This document shows positions 1 through 12,840 of a DNA stretch of 64,000 nt, piece by piece. The position numbers and the translations under genes were made by a program. The notes beneath the pieces were generated by a model. That model made no database searches. It saw nothing but the letters and a program-made list of their open reading frames with translations, and was not told the DNA's origin. The first letter of the stretch is position 1. Every line of letters begins with the position of its first letter. The stretch covers positions 10,860,401 through 10,924,400 of the forward strand of contig CM034405.1 of NCBI GenBank assembly GCA_019925095.2. The letters run 5' to 3'. The DNA is from Dendrolimus kikuchii (taxonomy: Eukaryota > Arthropoda > Insecta > Lepidoptera > Lasiocampidae).

Positions 1-3000
1 GGCTTCAGACATACCTAAGACGTAGAGGTACAAATTGACACGTCCGCTGAAACGGATAGAGCATTGCTGTCTACAGAGTGCAAGACAGTTCCAATCCGCC
101 CAGTTCTTGAACTTGCTGCTACCCCACGATTCCTGTCCTCGTCTGCCGGGCATAGACGTACTTCAGGCGTCGAGCTTCAAATCAACGAGTCCGCCGAAAA
201 GAACTGCGCGTTGCTACCTGCATACTGTAGGCCTGTCTCACTCGGCCAGGTTCGTGAGCCCGCTGCTCCCCACGGCTCCTGTCTTTCTCTGTAGGCTACC
301 AACGTACCTTGGACGTTGAGCTTCAAATCAACGAGTCTGCCGCAACGGACTACGTGTCGCTGCCTACAGACTGCAGGCCTGTCTTACTCGGCCAGGTTCG
401 TGAGCCTGTTGCTTTCCCACAGCTCCTGTCTTCGTCTGCCGGCTGCAGACGTAACGTGTCGCTGCCTGCAAACTGCAGGCCTATCTCACCCGGCCAGGTT
501 CGTGAGTCTGCTGCTTCCCCACTGCTCCTGTCTTCGTATGTCAGCTGCAGACGTACGTTAGAAGTCGAGCTTCAAATCGACGAGTCCGCCAAAAACGGAC
601 TGCGCGTTGTTGACTGCAGTCCTGTCCCACTCAGCCGGGTTCGTGAGCTTGATGTTTCCGCACGGTTCCTGCCTTCATCTGCCGGCTACAAACACACCTT
701 AGACGTCGAGCTTCAAGTCAACGGAGTTTGCCGAAACGAACTACGCGTCACTGCCTGCATACTGCAGGCCTCTCCCACTTGGCCAGGATGGTGAGCCCGC
801 TGCTCTCCCACGGATCCTGTCTTCCTCTACCGGTTACAGACGTACCTCAGACGTCGGCTTACAAATCGACGAGTCCGCCGAAACGGACTGCGCGTCGCTG
901 TGTGCAGACTGCAGGCCTGTCCCACTCGGCCAGGTTCGTGAGCCCGCTGCTACCCCACGGCTGGTCGTCGTCTGCCGGGTACAAACGTACCTCAGGCGTC
1001 GAGCTTCAAATCAACGTGTCCGCCGAAACGGACTGCGCGTCGCTGCCTGCAGAGTGCAGGCCTGTCCCACTCGGCGGGGATCGTGAGCTCGCTGCTTCCC
1101 CACGGATCCTGTCATCGTCTACCGGTTATAGATGTACTTCAGACGTCGGGTTAGAAATCAACGAGTCCGCCGAAACGGACTGCGCGTCCCTGCGTGCAGG
1201 CTACAGGCCTGATCCACTCCGCCAGGTTCGTGAGCCCGCTGCTATGCCACGGCTCGTCTTCGTCTGCCGGCTACAGACGTACCTTAGACGTCGAGCTTCA
1301 AATCAACGAGTCCGCCGAAACGGACTACGTGTCGCTGCCTGCAGACTGCAGGCCTATCTCGCCCGGCCAGGTTCGTGAGCCTGCTGCTCCCAATGGTTCC
1401 CGTCTTCGTCTGCCAGCTGCAGACGTACCTTAGAAGTTGAGCTTCAAATCGACGAGTCCGCCGAAACGGACTGCGCGTCGCTGCCTGCAGACTGCAGGCC
1501 TGTCCCACTCGGCGGGGATCGTGAGCCCGCTGCTCCCCCACGGATCCTGTCTTCGTCTACCGGTTTTAGACGTACTTCAGACGTCGGGTTAGAAATCAAC
1601 GAGTCCGCCGAAACGGACTGCACGTCCCTGCGTGCAGACTTCAGGCCTGTTCCACTCCGCCAGGTTCGTGAGCCCGGTGCTACGCCACGGCTTGTCTTCG
1701 TCTGCCGGCTACAGACACACCTCAGACGTCGAGCTTCCAATCAACAAGTCCGCCGAAACAGACTGCGCGTCGCGGCCTGCAGCCTGCGGGCCTATTCCAC
1801 TCTGCCAGGTTCGTGAGCCCACTGCTCACCCACGGCTTCTGTCTTCCTCTGTCGGCTACAGACGTACCTTAGACGTCGAGCTTCAAATCAACGAGTCCGC
1901 CGAAACGGACTACGTGTCGCTGCCTGCAGACTGCAGGCCTATCTCGCCCGGCCAGGTTCGTGAGCCTGCTGCTCCCCAATGGTTCCCGTCTTCGTCTGCC
2001 AGCTGCAGACGTACCTTAGAAGTTGAGCTTCAAATCGACGAGTCCGCCGAAACGGACTGCGCGTCGCTGCCTGCAGACTGCAGGCCTGTCCCACTCGGCG
2101 GGGATCGTGAGCCCGCTGCTCCCCCACGGATCCTGTCTTCGTCTACCGGTTTTAGACGTACTTCAGACGTCGGGTTAGAAATCAACGAGTCCGCCGAAAC
2201 GGACTGCACGTCCCTGCATGCAGACTTCAGGCCTGTTCCACTCCGCCAGGTTCGTGAGCCCGGTGTTACGCCACGGCTTGTCTTCGTCTGCCGGCTACAG
2301 ACATACCTCAGACGTCGAGCTTCCAATCAACAAGTCCGCCGAAACAGACTGCGCGTCGCGGCCTGCAGCCTGCGGGTCTATTCCACTCTGCCAGGTTCGT
2401 GAGCCCACTGCTCACCCACGGCTTCTGTCTTCCTCTGTCGGCTACAGACGTACCTTAGACGTCGAGCTTCAAATCAACGAGTCCGCCGAAACAGACTGCG
2501 CGTCGCGGCCTGCAGCCTGCGGGCCTATTCCACTCTGCCAGGTTCGTGAGCCTGCTGCTCCCCAACGGTTCCTGTCTTCGTCTGCCAGCTGCAGACGTAT
2601 CTTGAGAAGTTGAGCTTCAAATCGACGAGTCCGCCAAAATGGACTGCGCGTCGCTGCCTGCTGTCGCAGACTGCAGGCCTGTCCCGCTCGACGGGGATCT
2701 TGAGCCCGCTGCTTCCCCACGGATCCTGTCTTCGTCTACCGGTTAAAGACGTACTTCAGACGTCGGGTTAGAAATCAACGAGTCCGCCGAAACGGACTAC
2801 ACGTCCCTGCGTGCAGTCTTCAGGCCTGTTCCACTCGGCCAGGTTAGTGAGCCCGCTGTTCCCCCACGGCTTCTGTCTTCCTCTGTCGGCTACAGACGTA
2901 CCTTAGACGTCGAGCTTCAAATCAACGAGTCCGCCGAAACGGACTACGTGTCGCTGCCTGCAGACTGCAGGCCTATATCGCCCGGCCAGGTTCGTGAGCG

Positions 3001-3240
3001 TGCTGCTTTCCAACGGTTCCTGTCTTCGTCTGCCGACTGCAGACGTACCTTGGACGTCGAGCTTCAAATCGACGAGTCCGCCGTAACGAACTACGTGTCG
3101 CTGCCTGCAGACTGCAGGCTTATCTCACCCGGCCAGCTTCGTGAGCTTGCTGCTGCCCCACGGCTCCATGACTACGCCTCCTGGCTACAGACGTGGACGC
3201 CGATTTTCGAGTCAACGAGCCTCCTGCTCTTGGCTGCGCG
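1..3240. repeat. GC-rich satellite array, ~147-bp monomer
   Basis: Tandem copies of a unit of about 146-147 bp fill this stretch and run off the left edge. Each unit carries the landmarks GAGCTTCAAATCAACGAG, TGCAGACTGCAGGCC, GGTTCGTGAGCC and CTACAGACGTACC. Around 1284-2330 successive copies are almost identical at a spacing of 585-586 bp, so four diverged monomers form a higher-order unit. Monomers at both ends are more diverged and some carry indels (for example near 420-480 and 2640-2680). Because 147 is 49 codons, open frames of 200-256 codons run through several copies on the plus strand, with shorter ones on the minus strand. I see no start context, splice signal or known domain, so I treat these frames as a result of the period. 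The array stops abruptly near 3240, where AT-rich DNA begins. Confidence 0.95.
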
Positions 3241-5640
3241 GCCTCACTGCTGACCTGATGAGCTGGATACCACTAGACATGGTAATTTAATAATGGTTAG
3301 CATAATACCTAGACAGTACCTAAAAATAAAATCAACATATTTTTTGCAACTAAAAGCAGCTTGTATCTGCTTGCACACTTGGTAGATGGATTTTTTTGTA
3401 TTTTCAACTACAGATCACCGACTTACCAACTCCACTGTCGATGGACGAGGACAGCACTACATCTTACTGCCTGCGAGCACAAAAGAAAACAATACATCCA
3501 GTATCTTTAAGCGAGTTTCTTTTCCGTGTGCTATTAAATGTGCTTAGGTGCCACCGCTAGATGGATTGAAGACTGCCCGCTGCATTGTGCAACCCAACAC
3601 CTGTTTACTTAAAATTAATGGCTTCAATGTCTCTATATTGGCCGTGTATGAGGATTTTTATGCCGTAACGTATTACACTGATTTTTTGTCTTATACAGAT
3701 TCAGCATGTATTTTTGGAGATATAATTTTTTTTATTAGAAATAACGCTTTTCGATAGTATTAATATTTATCATTATCTTGTGTAGGTAATTATTATTTCT
3801 AGGATCTAATGCTTATTATCACCGTCTTCGGACGGTTCATGGTGTCTTGATGATTTGTTTTTCAGTGCTCACTCCGCCTTTGCACTTCAAATAACCTCGT
3901 ATATGTTGGGCAAAGTAATATTGTATGCATATATAAGCGTAAAGTTTTGTGTCAGCAACGTAAATGAATGCTGTAAAACTGGAATGGATAATATGGCGTT
4001 GTGTAGATTTGTTTTACCTGTGATGCTGTCGCATGAACATTTATCAAGCAAAGACCAAAAAGCTTGCCTATTTGTTTCTTATGGCACTATTAATTTAATA
4101 TTGATACTAAGCATAATGATGCATAATCTATGACATAACATATAACACGGGAATCTTCCTAAAACACCTGCACCATTACCGGTATGGATTTTTATGTATA
4201 CATTTAACTGTTTAGTGTTAAAACAATAATCATAATTAATAAATTGGGTGATTGTTAGAACAATGATGTGTTTGTTGTATTAAAAATAGTTTCTTGCAGA
4301 TATTTCGGAAAACAAGGTATTCATACTTATTTAGATTTAGGACGGTAGTTTCAATTCTTTTTGCAATTTTGACGTGATTTTTCTGAGTATGTGATTTCTT
4401 TCGTCTGCGATTTTTATTACGTGTATTTGTACCTATAGTCGAAATTTATGAAATTTTTTGCAGCAAATCTAATGTTTACTTATTGCAGAACATTTGAGTT
4501 ATTAATAATGAATGCATATTAATTAAATAACAAAAAACCGAGTTATTAATAAATATATGTATATGGCCAAAAAATAAGTGAAATGTGCGAATTAATTAAC
4601 ATAATAACAAGAAAACGTATAAGTACTACTAAAATTATAAAATATTTTTTTTAACAAAGTGGTTTCAATTTAAGGGAAGATATAAATACTTCCTGTTTAA
4701 AAGTTGATTGGGCGAGTCTTTACAAGGGGCCTTAGTAGAAAGAAAAAAATTTAAAAGGAACTGTTTACTAGTAGTATGATGGATGGTGTATTGATTAAAG
4801 CTAATAAAAGCATACAATTTAATAAAGTAGATGCCAGTACAGTTTTTGAGCTGTGAAATTAATAAGAAAAAGACCTAAACACCAAAGTAATGCTTTTGGT
4901 AAGTGTATTCGTTTACAGGATTATTTTTAGGTTCATAATCGATCGAAAATCAAAGTGTTCGGATTGTGATAAGTGTCTTGTGTGTGAAATTGTGCGCGGA
5001 GTAATAAATTTACTGTACTTGCAATTTATTATAAAATAAGATCAGTAATAAAATAAATAAGAGAAGACGAACCTTATAAATAGCTGTATACCTGAACATA
5101 TTGAAAATATTCATCCAAGAAAGTATGCCAACAAGGATCAAAGTAACATAATTTTACGGATCTTCTCGTGCAAGATAAGGGTGAGCATCGAAATACCACC
5201 TTTTTGTTCGCAGGTACAATTTAAATACGTAACGCAAATAAAAAGAGTTCTTAATTTTTAAAAATAATATTTTGGTACAACGAAACTCGAATATACGTGG
5301 AATCAAAGCTCCACAAAGTATTATGTACCTATGCTTAGGGAAAATAATGATGATTGTCGACAGGTTGCCACAGTTACCGAACACGAACTTCTACATCTAG
5401 ACTAATCTAGAGGTAATGAGCCTAATAAAACTTTTTTTACAGAATACCTCCATCAAATTTCTGGAAGAAGGTACTTACTTACCTATTGTATATGCCTGTT
5501 ATCTTTTAAACTTAAATTATAAGTTAAACATGTTTAGTTTTAATCGTTAGTATGATTAAGTTAATAAACAAATTCTAATCGAAGTTAAGAAAAATACAAA
5601 ACGCTAGGTAAGGGATTAACGAATATTGTTACAGATCACA
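3241..5640. other. AT-rich intergenic DNA, nothing recognised
   Basis: This is AT-rich, low-complexity sequence between two tandem arrays. The open frames (for example at 3548-3757 and 3855-4133) are short, AT-driven and lack recognisable domains. No RNA gene, SINE or terminal inverted repeat was seen. Confidence 0.6.
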
Positions 5641-8600
5641 TTCATCCAAAGTCGAAGATTATAAGAAAATGAAGTAGATGTACCAGTATACGATTTTTTT
5701 ACTATAATATACAACAAAATACACAAGTATCTTTTATTTAGTCATTTATATTGGAACATAATGAAAAATATTTGGACGCATAACTACGATCATTTTTGCA
5801 GTTTACATCTAATACTAAATAGAAAATACTAAGAAATCATAGTAGAATAGATAGGTTAGGAATGTAATAAGTTTGTTCACAGGTTAGCAGTATAGATACA
5901 TTGTTCACAGGCTCCTCATTACCTACAACGTTACAAGCTTTTAAAGAAAAGCAAGATGTTCTCGTGTCCAAAATGCAAGTACCTCTTGATTTGCCATATT
6001 ATATGTATTGCAAATGGAAAATATTAGGCAAATAAATAGACTACAAATTGTGAAAATTAGTTGTATCTGATAGCATATGCCAAGTATCCACAGAAGCCAA
6101 ATGGTACGAGAACATAACAAATGTTGTTCTTTGCTAAAATCCCAAGTCCGCAGCGTAACTCAGTCTTGTTTACAGAAACATCAAATCACGCTACAAGCTC
6201 GTAAAGAAATCAGTGTCCGGGTGTAATATGTACAAGTATTTAATAATATTTCATATTAATAAAACTAATATATTGATCACAAATGGCAAGGTATTCAAAC
6301 CATAAGGATTGAGCAGCTAATTCTAATTGAATTTAGAGACTAAAATGCCAAGCAACCATGATTAAAGGAGGTTAGGAAACATAACAAAGATTGTCCACAC
6401 GTTAACAGACAACTACGTCGGTTCGTACTTGCAAATGTAACAAGGTTAGCAACATAACACAGTCTTGTTCACAGAGTCATCAAATTATGCAACAAGTTTA
6501 TAAAGAAAATCTGATCCTTCATAAAGGAAATTCTGGTGCAAAATGCAAGTATCTCTCAATTAGCTATATTAATATAATAGTTATAATGCAAAATACATAG
6601 ACCAAAAATTATGAAAAGTATCTAGCAACTTAAAAATATCTGGGAACAAAGATGTCGAGTAACCATATAAGAAAGTGGTTAGGAAACATAACAAAGATTG
6701 TCCACAGGTTAGCAGCGAGATACTGCGGCTCTTCCTTGCAAGGTCCCAAGGTCGGCAATGTAACAGTCTTGTTCACAGTCATCAAATTATGCTGCAAGTT
6801 CATAAAGAAAATCTGGTGGTTCATAAAGGAAATTCTGGTGTGCAAGTTCCTCTCCATTAGCTATATTAATATAATACTTATAGTGGAAATACAAAGACCA
6901 AAAATTATAAAAAGGGTCTAGCAGTTTAAAAATATCTAGAAATGAAGATGTCATGTAATCGTAGAAAAAAGTTGTTAGGAAACATAACAAAGATTGTTCA
7001 CAGGTTAGTGGCGAGCTACTGCGGTTCTTCCTTGCAAAGACCCAAGGTCAGCAATGTAACAGTCTTGTTCAGATAGTCGTCAAATTATGCAACAAGTTTA
7101 TAAAGAAAATCTGGTTCTTCATAAAGGAAATTCTGGTGTGCAAGTTCCTCTCCATTAGCTATATTAATATAATACTTATAGTGGAAATACAAAGACCAAA
7201 AATTATAAAAAGGGTCTAGCAGTTTAAAAATATCTAGAAATGAAGATGTCAAGTAATCGTAGAAAAAAGTTGTTAGGAAACATAACAAAGATTGTTCACA
7301 GGTTAGTAGCGAGCTACTGCGGTTCTTCCTTGCAAAGACCCAAGGTCAGCAATGTAACACAGTCTTGTTCAGATAGTCGTCAAATTATGCAACAAGTTTA
7401 TAAAGAAAATCTGGTTCTTCATAAAGGAAATTCTGGTGTGAATGCAAGTATCTCTCAAATTAGCTGATTATTATAATATAATAGTTATAATGGAAAATAC
7501 ACCAAAAATTATAAAAAGAATATATTAGGATATAGAGATATCAAGTTACCACAGAAGAAAAGTGGTTAGGAAACATAACAAAGATTGTCCACAGGTTAGC
7601 AGCGAACTACAGCGGTATTTCCTTTGTAAACATCCAAGGTCAGCAACGTAACAAAGTCTTGTTCACTTCACTAAGTTCTCAAATTGTGTTACAAGTTCAT
7701 AAAGAAAATCAAAATATTTTGATGTGCAAAATGCAAGTATCTCACTATTAATCATATTCATGTAAGAGTTATTATAATAGACAAACACATAGATCACAAA
7801 TGAAGAAAAAGTCTAGCAACTAATATTTCTTTTTGGAAATAAAGATATTAAATAAGTATAGAAGAAAGGTGGTTAGGAAACATAACAAAGATTGTCCACA
7901 GGTTGACAGCGAGGTACTGCGGTTCTCGCTTGCAAAGGCCCAAGGTCAGCAACGTAACACAGTTTTGTTTACAGAAACATCAAATCACGCTACAAGTATA
8001 TAAAGGAAATCTGGTCCGTCGTAAAGGAAATTCTGGTGTGCAAAATGCAGGTATCTCTCAAATTAGCTATATTAATATAATAGTTATAATGGAAAATACA
8101 AAGACCAAAAATTATGAAAAGGATCTAGCTGCCTAAAAATATTCGGAAATAAAGATGTCAATAAACCACAGAAGAAAAGTGGTTAAGAAACATAACAAAG
8201 ATTGTCCACAAGTTAGCAACGAGCTACTGCGGTTCTCCCTTGCAAAAGGCCCAAGGTCAGCAACGTAATATATTCTTGTTCACAGAGTCTCCAAATTATG
8301 CTACAAATTTATAAAATCAAAACATTCTGGTGTGTACAATGCAAGCATCTGTCGATTAACCATATTAGTGTAATACAAAAACATGAAGATCAGAAATTGT
8401 GGAAAAGTCTAGTCACTAATATTTTTTTGGAAATAAATATGCTAAATGTCCATAGAAAAAAAATAGGAAACATAACAAAGATTGTCCACAGGTTACCAGA
8501 GAGCCTTAGCAGTTCTTCTTTGCATAGGTCCATGGTAAGCAAATTAGCAGTTTTCTTCACAGAATCTTAAACTATGCTACAAAATGCAATCAAATCGATA

Positions 8601-8830
8601 AAATCAATATGCGGATTATAAATGGAAAAATCAATTCACAATTTGGAAATGCTAAGTAATACTTGGATAAAAAGACACCCAGTCGGCCATAGATAAGTGG
8701 TTTAGGGATCATAATAAAGATTGTCCACAGGTTAGTCACCCAGTCGGCCATATATAAAAGTGGTTTAGGGATCATAATAAAGATTGTCCACAGGTTTAGT
8801 AGTACCCGGTCATAACGGAAGTATCTCCAA
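5640..8830 (+). repeat. Tandem array, ~300-bp AT-rich monomer
   Basis: The marker GTTAGGAAACATAACAAAG recurs at about 6370, 6678, 6974, 7272, 7565, 7872 and 8182, with a degenerate copy near 8462, a spacing of 280-310 bp. Within each unit the order is: GATTGTCCACAGGTTAGCAG, TACTGCGGTTCTTCCTTGCA, CCCAAGGTCAGCAA, an ACAGTCTTGTTCACAG block, CTACAAGTTTATAAAG, GAAATTCTGGTGTGCAA, and an AT-rich tail. Copies at 6678-7540 are closest to one another. Units before 6370 and after 8460 decay progressively, and at 8690-8800 a short piece (CACCCAGTCGGCCATA plus the CATAATAAAGATTGTCCACAGG block) is itself duplicated at a spacing of about 60 bp. Open frames inside (60-90 codons) repeat with the monomer and are not genes. 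Confidence 0.92.
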
Positions 8831-9709
8831 TAAATCACCTATACTAAAACCGAAAGTTAATAATTTATATACCGAATTCAATGCAAAAATCTGATTACAT
8901 ATTACAAATAATGTAATATCACGTTTAATGTTAAACCAAAGTAATCACGGAAGAATACCACGGTTAGCGAATATAATAAAAACTGCCCAAGGTATGAGGC
9001 GAAACACAGTCTTATTAATGTACATATTTATACATATATTGTTAAAATGTGGGACAAAATAACATTTATTCACAGGTAACGTCACAAAGCAATAATCGAT
9101 GGCAGATCTTTTTATAAAAGACGGTTTTATAATCGGCATGAAAAACAAAAATGTATAGCGTAATTTAAATAATATTAAGAGCATAAGGGATTGGACTTTA
9201 TACAAATCAGATAACTGAATTTAAGTTAACGTAGAGAACATACAGTATCATACATTCAACCCATCTAGCAAACATTTAAAACTCTTTCAGGTTATTTGGT
9301 AAGTAACACTAATATTTGACTCTCTACAGGTTATAATTATACATACTGTATGAATTTAAATTATATATTGTATATATGAAAAAAATATTAAGAGAAAAGT
9401 AAAAGAAAAGTACTATAAAAAAGAGAAAAAAAAACATTGAAATAAAACAATATGTTAAAACAGAAAAAAAAACAAGACCAAAAGAAAATATACTTATACA
9501 AAAAAATCTATTTACATAAAAGAGAAACAGAAATTAAAAAAAAAAAGTACATAAAAAAGAAAAAATGTATAAAAAAAGAAAATATACAAAAAAAAGATAC
9601 TCAAAAAAATAAATACAATACATGAAACAAAAAATCCTATGTGAAAAAATAATGGTTGATTACGAACCACAATATATATAGTCATGATGATAGAAAAAAT
9701 CTAATGATA
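8831..9709. other. AT-rich spacer with A-rich purine tract
   Basis: The first part (to about 9100) still carries faint echoes of the ~300-bp monomer, such as GCGAAACACAGTCTTATT near 9000. From about 9370 to 9660 the plus strand is almost pure A/G (AAAAGAAAA-type low complexity), which leads into the purine-rich minisatellite. No gene is supported. Confidence 0.6.
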
Positions 9710-12700
9710 TCGGCGGCGACGACAAAAGATATCCTGGCTCGGAAGAATTCGTCCCAGGGTGGCGATAAGGAAAGATAATAAATACATCAGGAGTGCGGCG
9801 AGGAAGAAGGAAGGAACACTAGGGCAACACCGAAGGAGAAGCAAGACACAATATATAATGATAGTTAAGAAGAAAGAAGGCAGCATTAAAGACCAGATCC
9901 AAAGATGAGACCATAGAAAAAAGAAACTTAGGGAGAGCAAAGAGGAAAGAAGAAGACACCCTAGGATGGTAATACGGAAGAAAAATTATACCACAGAATA
10001 ATGGCAAGGAAGATACCCCAAAGTAGTGCAGAGGAAAAAGGAAGACAACGCAGGACTGCGGCGACTAAGAAGGAAGATATACTCGGGTGGTGATGAAGAA
10101 AGAAGACATGCGAGGATGGCGGCGAGGAAGAAAAAAGACTTCTGAGGAGGGCGGAGAAGAAGAAAGAAGACACCCAACGATGGCAGGGAAGAAGAAAGAA
10201 GACATCTAAAGATATCGCAGAAGAAGAAGAAAAAGAAGACATCCAAGGACAGCGGCGAACAAGAAAGTAGACACAAGAGGATGGCGGTGAGGAAGAAAGA
10301 AGACACCAGAGAATGGCAGCAAGTAATACACCCGCGGACGGCGGCGAGGAATTCCCAGGATGGCGGTGAAGAAGAAAGAAGACACCGGCGGATGGCGGCG
10401 AGGAAGAAAGAAGACACCGGCGGATGGCGGCGAGGAAGAAAGAAGACACTGGCGGATGACGGAGAGGAAGAAAAAATACACCGGAGGATGGCGGCGAGGA
10501 AGAAAAAAGACACCTGAGGACGGCGGCGAGAAAAAAAAGAAGACTTCCCAGGATGGTGGCAATGGAGAGAGAAGACATCCGAGGATGGCGGCGAGGAAGA
10601 AAGAAGATACCTGAGGACGGCGGTGAGGAAGACGGAAGACATCCGAGGACGGCGGCGAGGAAAAAAGAAAACTTCCCAGGATGGTGGCGATGGAGAGAGA
10701 AGACATCCGAGGATGGCGGCGAGGAAGAAAGAAGACACCCGAGGACGGTGGCGAGGAAGGCACAAGACATCCGAGGACGGCGGCGAGGAAGGCACAAGAC
10801 ATCAGAAGACGGGGGCGAGGAAGGAAGAAGACACCGGAGGATGGCGGCGAGGAAGAAAGAAGATACCCGAGGACGGCGGCGAGGAAAAAATGTGACTTCC
10901 CAGGACAGTGGCGAAGGAGAGAGAAGACACGAGGATGGCAGCGAGGAAGAAAGAAGACACCCGAGGACGGCGGCGAGGAAGAAAGAAGACATCCGAGGAT
11001 GGCGGCGAGGAAGAAAGAAGACATCCGAGGATGGCGGCGAGGAAGAAAGAAGACATCCGAGGACGGCGGCGAAGAAGAAAGAAGACATCCGAGGACGACG
11101 GCGAGGAAGAAAGAAGACATCCGAGGACGACGGCGAGGAAGAAAGAAGACATCCGAGGACGGTAGCGAAGAAGAAAGAAGACATCCGAGAACGACGGCGA
11201 GGAAGAAAGAAGACATCCGAGGACGGCGGCGAGGAAGAAAGAAGACATCCGAGGACGGCGGTGAGGAAGAAAGAAGACATCCGAGGACGGCGGTGAGGAA
11301 GAAAGAAGACACTTGAAGATGGCGGCGAGGAAGAAAGAAGACACTTGAAGATGGCGGCGAGGATGAAAGAAGACACCCGAGGACGACTGCGAGGAAGAAA
11401 GAAGACATCCGAGGACGGCGGCGAGGAAGAAAGAAGACACCCGAGAATGGCGGCGAGGAAGACCGAAGACATCGAGGACGACGGCGAGGAAGAAAGAAGA
11501 CATCCGAGGACGGCGGCGAGGAAGAAATAAGACACCCAAGAATGGCGGCGAGGAAGACGGCAGACATCCGAGGACGGCGGTGAGGAAGAAAGAAGACACC
11601 CGAGGACGGCGGCGAGGAAGAAAAAAGACACCTGACAACGGCGGCGAGGAAGAAAGAGGACACGCGAGGACGGCGGCGAGGAAGAAAGAGGACACGCGAG
11701 GACGGCGGCGAGAAAGAAAGAAGACAGACACCCGAGGTCGGCGACGAGGAAGAAAGAAGACACCCGAAAAAAGCAGGGAGGAAGAAAAAGACAACCAAAG
11801 ACGGCAGCGAAGCACAAAGAAGATATCCTCAAAGTGGCGAGGAAGAAGAGTAGTCACCTTAAAATTGTGGAGTGGAATAAAGACGATACTAGGATGGTAG
11901 CGAGGAAAAAGAAGATAGTCAATGACGGCGAAAAAGAAAAAGATCACTCCCAGGACGGGATAACAAAGAAGAATGAAGATTCCCAAGGATGGTGATTAAA
12001 AAGAAAGAAGACACGAGGATGACAGCGAGGAAGAAAGAAGATACCCCAGAGCAGTAGCTGTGAGAAGATTTCAGAAAAGCGGCTATTTTGAATGTGTAAG
12101 TGAGCTTATTTGTATTGTATACACGTCTGGCTGGGTGAGATCTCCCAGTACTATAAAAAAAACTAGTATAATTATAATAACTTTTATATCCTAAGATTTT
12201 AAATTTAAATTTTATACAGTATCTGAAATAAATATAGTATTATTTTTATTACGCAGGACACTGGAGGATTGTGGTGAAGAATGTTACCATAGGATCGTGG
12301 TAAGGAAGAACGAAGACATTTTATGATATTGGAGAAGAAATTAGAAAAGATTCCAACACCATAGCGAGAAAGAAGACACACCAAAACAACAGCAACACAA
12401 AAGGCATAATGAAAAGAAGAAAGAAGAGACCATAATATTATCACAGCGACAAAGAAAGCATAGTTATAGGTACCCCACGACTTGTGAGAGGAAGAAAGTA
12501 GACAATACATGATGACAGCGAGGAAGCAACAAATTTTAAGATGACAGAGAACATAATAAGATTACCTCAAGACAACTATGATGAAAAATGTATACTAAGA
12601 TTGCAGCGAAGCAGTAAGAAAACACGAAGACGATGGTGAAGAGAAAAAGGAGGCGTGCCATATGCAGCGAAGAAGATAGAAGACAACCCAGGAAGACACT

Positions 12701-12840
12701 CCAGGACCGAAACCAATTAGAAAAATATCCTACGATGGCAGCGAAGATGAAAAGAGACCCTAAAACAGCGGAAGAAACAAATCATGATAGAGGCCAAAAA
12801 GAAAAGGGATATCCTAAGACCGCAATGTGAAAGAAAAACC
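9710..12840. repeat. 32-bp purine-rich minisatellite array
   Basis: The unit GGCGAGGAAGAAAGAAGACA plus a CCCGAGGACGGC-type remainder repeats every 32 bp; successive GAAGACATCC landmarks near 11051, 11083, 11115 and 11147 are exactly 32 bp apart. The homogeneous core is about 10270-11780. Units decay outwards, and diluted copies (AGGAAGAAAGAAGAC-like) are still visible to about 12840 and back to about 9710, with a non-repeat gap near 12070-12240. Because 32 is not a multiple of 3, the frame rotates every unit, giving a 96-bp/32-residue periodic translation in all frames. This explains open frames of up to 623 codons on the minus strand (Ser/Leu/Pro/Phe-rich) and 247 on the plus strand (Lys/Arg/Glu-rich). 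I do not call these genes. Confidence 0.95.

Noticed and set aside
309..2613. Several 100-256-codon frames in the first array
   Set aside because: They repeat with the 147-bp satellite unit and overlap frames on the other strand; kept only as a finding, not as genes.
5640..8830. Possible CRISPR-like regularity
   Set aside because: The whole ~300-bp unit repeats with no short direct repeat and unique spacers, in a eukaryotic sequence.
9961..11832. 623-codon minus-strand open frame, plus 530-, 394- and 247-codon frames in the same place
   Set aside because: All arise from the stop-free 32-bp minisatellite unit, which is open in every phase on both strands. There is no domain, start context or composition expected of a protein gene.
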